Shown here: in pieces, positions 4,759-8,813 of the stretch | How positions within the stretch are numbered: position 1 is the stretch's first letter | Layout of the letters: every line of letters begins with the position of its first letter | Assembly (NCBI GenBank): GCA_002710765.1 | Contig: PALK01000027.1 | Location: forward strand, 1 to 8,813 | DNA: 8,813 nt | From: Rickettsiales bacterium | GTDB lineage: Bacteria > Pseudomonadota > Alphaproteobacteria > Methylaequorales > Methylaequoraceae | Reading direction: 5' to 3' | The notes under the pieces: generated by a model | Told to the model about the DNA's origin: nothing | Database searches by the model: none | What the model saw: only the letters and a program-made list of their open reading frames with translations | Translations under genes and position numbers: made by a program

Positions 4759-4914
4759 CTAAGCCTCCAAAAGTCGCTGCATCTTTCTAAGTAAGATCTG
4801 AGCGCAATTGTTGAGGTGTGATAATCTATGTTGAGCATAACTACAATTATCATGTATAACTTCGGACCGAACCTCGGCACTGACTAACGATAACTCAAAG
4901 GCGGCATGGTCCAT
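4759..4914 (-). CDS. Hypothetical protein, 51 aa, first gene of the holin-like unit
   Basis: The box at 4936-4944 predicts a start at 4914, where an ATG opens a frame of 51 codons ending in TAG at 4759. The product is soluble and largely helical. It begins MDHAAFELSLVSAEVRSEV, has two cysteines (24, 37), and ends in an amphipathic basic helix (ILLRKMQRLLEA). No domain is recognised. Its final codons contain the GGAGG used by the next gene, two bases downstream, so the pair is translationally linked. The exact promoter spacing and the tight junction support it as real despite its size. Confidence 0.72.
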   Translation of the reverse strand: MDHAAFELSLVSAEVRSEVIHDNCSYAQHRLSHLNNCAQILLRKMQRLLEA

Positions 4915-4935
4915 TACTTAATAATAGGTAAACCA

Positions 4936-4944
4936 CTATTTATA
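4936..4944 (-). promoter_or_regulatory. TATA box (TATAAATAG) for the 51-aa/holin-like/31-aa unit
   Basis: Exact consensus, 22 bases before the ATG at 4914. An interrupted inverted repeat AATTGTT/AACAATT (4948-4954 and 4967-4973, 12-base spacer) lies immediately upstream, between the box and the preceding gene's stop, and could be a regulator site. Confidence 0.83.
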
Positions 4945-4978
4945 TTTAATTGTTGGTCCAAATCTAAACAATTTATAG

Positions 4979-5236
4979 TTAATTATAGTTAATATCAATA
5001 CGTCCCCATAGACATACATCATGTGAACGACTGCGAACCAGACTGCCTACTTTCACCTTTCCAAGTTCAAAAAACCGCTTATCGGTGCGAAGTGCAAACG
5101 TGATTTCACGAACCGTAGGTAGGTAATAAAACCCTTGTTCACGCAAGGCTGCGTAGACATCTTGTGCCGTAGCAGGATTCTGCGTCATCATCTTAAACGC
5201 CATATTGGTAATTAATTGTGCTTTACTACGTCCCAT
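4979..5236 (-). CDS. Small winged-helix DNA-binding protein
   Basis: An 85-aa protein that reads as a winged helix-turn-helix. Helices lie around AQLITNMAFKMM (6-17) and TAQDVYAALREQG (23-35). A recognition-helix candidate is PTVREITFALRTD (40-52), and a wing follows at FFELGKVKVGSLV (55-67). Residues 23-58 align without gaps to the 81-aa protein at 7457-7702 with ten identities (TAQ...L...G....PT.R........D..F), so the two are paralogues. The ATG at 5236 is 22 bases from the box at 5258-5266, and that promoter is bracketed by inverted repeats, which would suit autoregulation. The HTH call is from the sequence pattern; the target is unknown. Confidence 0.75.
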   Translation of the reverse strand: MGRSKAQLITNMAFKMMTQNPATAQDVYAALREQGFYYLPTVREITFALRTDKRFFELGKVKVGSLVRSRSHDVCLWGRIDINYN

Positions 5237-5253
5237 AAAGTATATGGTCTCTA

Positions 5254-5282
5254 ACTACTATTTATACCTTCTTGTTAGTAGT
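5254..5282 (-). promoter_or_regulatory. Inverted repeat enclosing the promoter of the winged-helix gene
   Basis: ACTACTA (5254-5260) and TAGTAGT (5276-5282) form 7-bp arms on either side of the TATA box. A second, smaller repeat GTAGT/ACTAC (5278-5291) overlaps the outer arm. On the coding strand GTAGTTA occurs twice, before and after the box. A repressor site, perhaps for the protein encoded here, is a reasonable guess. Confidence 0.4.
5258..5266 (-). promoter_or_regulatory. TATA box (TATAAATAG) for the winged-helix gene
   Basis: Exact consensus, 22 bases before the ATG at 5236 and 27 bases after the reductase stop codon. Confidence 0.83.
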
Positions 5283-5293
5283 ATTAACTACAA

Positions 5294-7324
5294 TCAAGCA
5301 GTAGATTCTACTTCGGGTTCTTCGGTGTCGGATTCCAAAGGTGTGGTGACGAAATCAATTTCACAGACATCGTTATCACAGAATCTTTCAATGACGATTT
5401 CTTCGCCTCGGATACGACCAAAAGAAAGTTTTCCTAATTTGGCTTCCATAGCATTATAGGTATCTACATCAATAGATTCATAAGGCATTTGTGGATAAGC
5501 CCCATGATCCAAACGTGGCAAGAAGGAAACTCCTTTAAGTTGGTATTGGAAAACATCCAGAGCGTGTCCTAATTGGTCACCTTCGTTTTCGGGGTCAAAG
5601 GTCACGGTGCAGGAAACTTGATTATCAGCCCAGTAGCGTTGAGCCACGGCAGCCAAAGCCAGTTGTTCCCACATAGAAACTTCGGAAACAGTGCGAACAC
5701 CTTCTCCTACGTCTACAGGAACTTCTACGACTACGGTATCTTTTTCAGCACCGAAAGCAGGTTCAATTTTATAACCAGCCTTTTCCAAGGGGGCTACTAA
5801 ATTAGAGAGTCGGCCTAAACGCATACGGCGAATATAATACCTTGATTCAGGGAAGTGAATGCCGGGGGTGGCTCCAGCCAACAGGCTCACGGTTCCAGAA
5901 GGCTTGATGGAGGTAGTCTTGATAGACTTAGGGATAGCAAACCAATTAGAGTATTCATCATCTAACTTTTGAATGTGCTGATAACCAGCATCCATCCAAT
6001 TGATTAGAGAACTCATACCACGAGCAGCGAGGAATTGAGCAATTCCTGACATAGAACAACCAATTCTGCGGTTTCTCAACATAACTCGGTTGGTCTCAGG
6101 CCAATGGGTTTTGCCTAAAGTAACAGTTTTAGCATAAAGGTAAGCGTATTTCAAGGTCTTGAGATAATCCTCTAAAGAATCATGATTAGTAGGGAAGGTT
6201 TCAACGAGACAACATAGTTCATAGGATTCCAGAGTTTGTTCCAAACAAGGATTGCCTCCACAAGCACGATGGTCTTTCCAGTTAGGTTCATCAGCCATAC
6301 GACCGTATTTCTGCATATTGCCTAACCATGCAAATCCGGGTTCACCATTAAGTTTAATTCGTTGAGCAGAAGCAGTGTAATCCATACCTAACTCGGCGTA
6401 AATAGAGTTGTTAGAAGTCCAACCATATTCAGCACGATGAGGGTTAACTTCGTAGTTTTTCAAATCAATGTATTCTTCGGAATCGTGTGGGCCGAAAACG
6501 ATCTCGGCAGTTCTACGCACATTACCAGCCACGACACACTTACCAATAAGGTTCATAATATCTACAATAGCGGTCAGTGAAATAGGGCTACCAATTTCTT
6601 TATCTAAAATAGCACCGATAAGTTCGTGCATATCTACTAAAGGACGTGGACCAGAAGATTCTCCTCCGAAGCCTTTAATGGCAACACCAGCAGGACGAAT
6701 AGCAGAATAATCAAAAGTAACTGGTGCAGTCCCAAGGAAATAAGATTCAATTAACATCCGCAGTGACTCTACCCATCCTTCTCGTGTGTCAGGGATGACA
6801 AACTCTTCAGTATGTCGGTTCTCTGCGGGGCCTTTAATGATGATTTGACCAGCACCCTTGGTATCAAAACCTACGCCTACGCCCAACATAGAAGCATCCA
6901 TGAGGAAGGTAAAAGGCTTAGCCAAATCGTCTTTAAGATTGGCGGTAGATACGAAAGCACAGTTATTGAGAGCAGCATGAAGGTTCTTTTCTTCAGTAAT
7001 GGGTGTTCCCATAGCCCAGAGTCCACGACCGGGAGGGAGGAACTTCATATTAAAAATACGATCATACATTTCCTGTGCAGAGTGTTGTGCTTTCCAAGCA
7101 TTCCATCCAAGGCCATTATGTTCAATATGTCGCTTTTGCATATTAAAAGTGCCTTCTACTACACGCTGGACAGTTTCCCACCATTGTTCATTCTTGCCAT
7201 TATCTTTGAGCCGAGAATAAGTGCGATTATAAACTAATTCACCCAAACCGTTGAAACCAAATGGGGCTTTTTTACGCTTGTATTTGTCTACGAAAGTATC
7301 AGTTAAATGGAATCTTGAACTCAT
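5294..7324 (-). CDS. nrdJ: Adenosylcobalamin-dependent (class II) ribonucleotide reductase, monomeric RTPR type
   Basis: Reduces ribonucleotides to deoxyribonucleotides with a cobalamin-generated thiyl radical, feeding DNA replication. The 676-aa protein follows the Lactobacillus leichmannii RTPR pattern: FLPPGRGLWAMGT (95-107), NNCAF with redox Cys122, and GGNPCLEQ with Asn358, thiyl Cys360 and Glu362. YELCCLVE gives the second redox cysteine, Cys371, eleven residues after Cys360 as in RTPR. IGCSMSGIAQF (421-431) and the phosphate loop PSGTVSLLAG (475-484) follow. The tail has C649-x4-C654, matching the shuttle pair, then a 22-residue acidic end. It is somewhat shorter than the 739-aa reference. 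I prefer the ATG at 7324; TTG or ATG at 7348/7345 would lie almost in the promoter box. GAGGGAG just upstream may assist if a short leader exists. No B12 or thioredoxin gene is present, so host supply is implied. Confidence 0.95.
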   Translation of the reverse strand: MSSRFHLTDTFVDKYKRKKAPFGFNGLGELVYNRTYSRLKDNGKNEQWWETVQRVVEGTFNMQKRHIEHNGLGWNAWKAQHSAQEMYDRIFNMKFLPPGRGLWAMGTPITEEKNLHAALNNCAFVSTANLKDDLAKPFTFLMDASMLGVGVGFDTKGAGQIIIKGPAENRHTEEFVIPDTREGWVESLRMLIESYFLGTAPVTFDYSAIRPAGVAIKGFGGESSGPRPLVDMHELIGAILDKEIGSPISLTAIVDIMNLIGKCVVAGNVRRTAEIVFGPHDSEEYIDLKNYEVNPHRAEYGWTSNNSIYAELGMDYTASAQRIKLNGEPGFAWLGNMQKYGRMADEPNWKDHRACGGNPCLEQTLESYELCCLVETFPTNHDSLEDYLKTLKYAYLYAKTVTLGKTHWPETNRVMLRNRRIGCSMSGIAQFLAARGMSSLINWMDAGYQHIQKLDDEYSNWFAIPKSIKTTSIKPSGTVSLLAGATPGIHFPESRYYIRRMRLGRLSNLVAPLEKAGYKIEPAFGAEKDTVVVEVPVDVGEGVRTVSEVSMWEQLALAAVAQRYWADNQVSCTVTFDPENEGDQLGHALDVFQYQLKGVSFLPRLDHGAYPQMPYESIDVDTYNAMEAKLGKLSFGRIRGEEIVIERFCDNDVCEIDFVTTPLESDTEEPEVESTA

Positions 7325-7348
7325 GTAACTCCCTCTTATTCCCATCAA

Positions 7349-7357
7349 CTATATATG
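7349..7357 (-). promoter_or_regulatory. Variant TATA box (CATATATAG) for ribonucleotide reductase
   Basis: Seven of nine positions match the consensus, but the step to the ATG at 7324 is 25 rather than 22 bases, allowing about three untranslated bases. This gene departs in both box sequence and spacing, which may reflect a different expression class. Confidence 0.55.
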
Positions 7358-7423
7358 CTTTTCTTTGGAGACTTCAAAACCCTACTCACCATACTCATAG
7401 TTTGTTATATCTCATTTTGATTG

Positions 7424-7441
7424 TTTGGTATTATTACCAAA
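7424..7441 (-). other. Stem-loop in the gap between the 81-aa gene and ribonucleotide reductase
   Basis: TTTGGTA/TACCAAA form a perfect 7-bp stem with a 4-base loop, starting 16 bases after the stop of the 81-aa gene. The 108-base gap 7349-7456 is one of the longest in this compact region and otherwise holds only the reductase promoter. It may mark a transcript end or processing site; no T-rich run follows on the coding strand, so classical termination is unproven. Confidence 0.4.
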
Positions 7442-7456
7442 TCGGGTTCAAGACCT

Positions 7457-7702
7457 TCAAGCGATTCTGCGGAAAGTAGTTGGTCCACGGGATGATGTAG
7501 TGGGAACAGTTTCAAAGTCCCGATCCTTTTTCATCATAGCACTCAAACTACGCTTAGTTGGGATTTCACGGCGACCCAAATCAATGAGTCGGTCAATCAA
7601 TACTTGGGCAGTCACTTCCTCGGTAATAGTAACCAAGGACTTAGCAGCCTCATAACTGGTAGGCTTGCTTCTTTTCTTACGAATTATCTTTCCATTTTTC
7701 AT
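7457..7702 (-). CDS. Small basic winged-helix-like protein, 81 aa
   Basis: The N-terminus is very basic (MKNGKIIRKKRSK). The middle (TAQVLIDRLIDLGRREIPTKRS, about 31-52) and the segment to DRDFETV align without gaps to the winged-helix protein at 4979-5236, suggesting the same DNA-binding fold. The tail is rich in Ser, Thr and Arg. The frame is open upstream to a TTG at 7744 inside the clamp gene. The ATG at 7702 is chosen because AGGAG (7716-7712) lies nine bases before it and it follows the clamp stop by five bases. It is therefore the second gene of the PCNA unit and may work with replication or regulate genes beside it; neither is shown. Confidence 0.78.
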   Translation of the reverse strand: MKNGKIIRKKRSKPTSYEAAKSLVTITEEVTAQVLIDRLIDLGRREIPTKRSLSAMMKKDRDFETVPTTSSRGPTTFRRIA

Positions 7703-7707
7703 TTTCT

Positions 7708-8442
7708 TCAACTCCTGTTGGCGATTAAAGCAGTAAATTGACAACCTTCAATGTTCCAATCAAACTCTACGGGGGCTTTGACAGCACCCCTAATATCAAT
7801 ATCATTTTTACCAACTGCAGTGAGACTGCTGGCTACTTCAGTGGTAGTAAAGAGTGTGGGTCCAACTTCGCCAGATAGTTCTACTGGATGTTTCCAAATA
7901 ACTGGTTCGTCTTGAGAGTTGGATTGAAAGACAATATGAGATTCTTCAGAGGCTACTTCAGCAGAAAGAGTAAAGGAAACAGTCTTTTCTACAGTTCGCA
8001 AGAAGTCTTTTACATTTTTGCCGGGGATGGTAGTGTGGTATTCCCAATCCCGTTGTGGCCATGAGTTAATTCGGTTCATAAGATCCAAACGCAAAAGTTT
8101 AACGGTTTGACTGATACCATTGGCCAACAAACGGAAACGCAAGTTATCGGCAGGTTTATCTAAGGCCAAAGTGAGTTCATCTTTAGCAGTAAGGGTTTTA
8201 ATAATGGCACCCATGCGAGCAAAGATAACACCAACTTCTTGAGGTTCACTAAATTGCCAGTCATAATTCTGGAATGATTCAGCAGGCACGATAACACGAA
8301 GCATTTTATATCTATTGCCATCTACCAACATGACGGACAAGCCTTCTTCACTAAAACAAAGAATACCTTCTTCATTAATGGCCTCAAATCCTCGCAAAAT
8401 GTTCTTAGCAAGTGGCACACGGAGAGTAGCGGTAAGACTCAT
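7708..8442 (-). CDS. pcn: PCNA-type DNA sliding clamp
   Basis: Ring-forming clamp that tethers polymerase, ligase and other factors to DNA. At 244 aa it has the length of archaeal and eukaryotic PCNA subunits. The N-terminal half shows the PCNA order: EEGLSVMLVDGNRYKMLRVIVPAESFQNYDW (about 32-62), then VGVIFARMGAIIKTL (70-84), then KDELTLALDKPADNLRFRL (87-105). The C-terminus ends FDWNIEGCQFTALIANRS, matching the final strands of the family. The protein is divergent but well structured. The ATG at 8442 is 23 bases from a variant box (CATAAATAG, 8465-8473), and transcription continues into the 81-aa gene. The clamp fits the ligase in this window and implies a virally encoded or host family B/D polymerase elsewhere. 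T4-type gp45 was considered, but the motifs and promoter style favour archaeal PCNA. Confidence 0.87.
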   Translation of the reverse strand: MSLTATLRVPLAKNILRGFEAINEEGILCFSEEGLSVMLVDGNRYKMLRVIVPAESFQNYDWQFSEPQEVGVIFARMGAIIKTLTAKDELTLALDKPADNLRFRLLANGISQTVKLLRLDLMNRINSWPQRDWEYHTTIPGKNVKDFLRTVEKTVSFTLSAEVASEESHIVFQSNSQDEPVIWKHPVELSGEVGPTLFTTTEVASSLTAVGKNDIDIRGAVKAPVEFDWNIEGCQFTALIANRS

Positions 8443-8464
8443 AGGCTAAAGTGGATGTAAGCAC

Positions 8465-8473
8465 CTATTTATG
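8465..8473 (-). promoter_or_regulatory. TATA box variant (CATAAATAG) for the PCNA unit
   Basis: Eight of nine positions match, and the step to the ATG at 8442 is 23 bases. Only one base separates the box from the stop codon of the upstream gene. Confidence 0.78.
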
Positions 8474-8474
8474 C

Positions 8475-8813
8475 TTATGGGTAATTTTGCTTGTTAATAG
8501 CGAAAAGAAAAAGTTTATTTTCAAGGGGATTAATTCCTAAAGACCAACCACTGGAACCGTATGATTGTATTGACCAAGGGGAACTACCGAGCGATGGCCA
8601 CAATAAATATAATTTATCCTTGCCATCATTAGCATAATAATAGTATTGATAGTCAGGATCACAAACACTTTCATCTACCATTCTTCCTTTGTTTATTTCG
8701 CCAGCAAGTCCTCGGGGGTCAAACTCACGACCAGCAGGCATACGAACCCATGTTAGATGCTTAAGCATCTTAAAAATCTCATCACTTCTTTCAGCATTGG
8801 CATTATTAGAAGT
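8475..8813 (-). CDS. Protein of unknown function, 5' end outside window
   Basis: The frame is open to the right edge: 15 sense codons precede the first internal ATG at 8768, so the true start lies outside and at least 112 C-terminal residues are present. The visible part starts polar (TSNNANAERSDEIFKML), then has RMPAGREFDPRGLAGEINKGR and an aromatic-rich segment with DYQYYYYANDGKDKLYLLWPSL, and ends FLFAINKQNYP. The Tyr-rich ANDGKDKLYLLW part faintly recalls the C-terminal sheet of pilin-like or GspG-like proteins, but without the N-terminus this cannot be called. There is no membrane segment in the visible part. Function not recognised. Confidence 0.75.
   Translation of the reverse strand, partial: TSNNANAERSDEIFKMLKHLTWVRMPAGREFDPRGLAGEINKGRMVDESVCDPDYQYYYYANDGKDKLYLLWPSLGSSPWSIQSYGSSGWSLGINPLENKLFLFAINKQNYP

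Noticed and set aside
6812..7237. Plus-strand 141-codon open frame
   Set aside because: Antisense to the conserved N-terminal part of the reductase, with no promoter or SD and no recognisable motif.
7322..7348. TTG/ATG starts extending the reductase upstream
   Set aside because: Both fall within a few bases of the promoter box, so they would lie upstream of transcription; the ATG at 7324 is more consistent.
7349..7398. 17-codon frame from the ATG at 7398
   Set aside because: No box at the expected distance, no SD, and composition not protein-like.
7703..7744. TTG start extending the 81-aa protein into the clamp gene
   Set aside because: The ATG at 7702 has a well-placed AGGAG and directly follows the clamp stop.
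774..8473. TATAAATA boxes as T4-type late promoters (sigma gp55)
   Set aside because: T4 late boxes lie about 10 bases before the RNA start and are followed by a leader with an SD just before the ATG. Here first genes lack SD motifs and the box-to-ATG step is constant at 22, fitting archaeal leaderless transcripts.
1..8813. tRNA, rRNA or insertion sequence
   Set aside because: No cloverleaf-like segments, rRNA blocks, transposase or terminal repeats were seen by eye on either strand.

Overview
The window looks like part of a marine-type archaeal dsDNA virus genome (or an integrated relative). All 16 supported genes lie on the minus strand and are packed almost end to end. They mix replication genes (PCNA-type sliding clamp, ATP-dependent DNA ligase, class II ribonucleotide reductase) with HNH-type proteins, winged-helix proteins, small membrane proteins and orphans. 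A relative of the tailed magrovirus group (viruses of Marine Group II Euryarchaeota) is my best guess, because a PCNA clamp sits beside archaeal-style promoters and a secreted DxDGDG-repeat protein. That placement is inference: no capsid, terminase or polymerase gene lies in the window.

The archaeal reading rests on gene control. The element TATAAATAG, or a close variant, stands in front of eleven transcription units. In eight of them the step from the last G of the box to the A of the start codon is exactly 22 bases. It is 23 for the clamp gene and 25 for the reductase. This puts the box centre about 26 bases before the start codon, the archaeal TATA-to-transcription-start distance, so first genes should be leaderless. 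Genes in second or third position have no box and instead carry Shine-Dalgarno-like motifs (GGAGG, AGGAG, AGGTGA, AGGTG). The rule revises several starts and reveals three genes below 60 residues: 58 aa at 3500-3676, 51 aa at 4759-4914 and 31 aa at 4348-4443.

Layout in transcription order, from high to low coordinates: a partial gene of unknown function (8475-8813); PCNA plus a small winged-helix protein (7457-8442); class II ribonucleotide reductase (5294-7324); a second winged-helix protein (4979-5236); a three-gene membrane or holin-like unit (4348-4914); a degenerate HNH protein coupled to a 7Fe ferredoxin (3709-4322); a 58-aa membrane protein (3500-3676); a minimal von Willebrand A protein (3037-3408); a WGR-like/ATP-dependent DNA ligase fusion (1874-3004); two orphans and an intact HNH protein (800-1835); and a secreted protein with five DxDGDG calcium-type repeats and a long Gly-Gln tail that runs off the window (1-698).

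The clamp, ligase and reductase together supply replication machinery and dNTPs. The reductase implies dependence on cobalamin. The ferredoxin is an unusual redox cargo for a virus. The tail-anchored coiled-coil protein with its 31-aa partner may belong to a lysis module, and the secreted repeat protein probably acts at the cell or virion surface.
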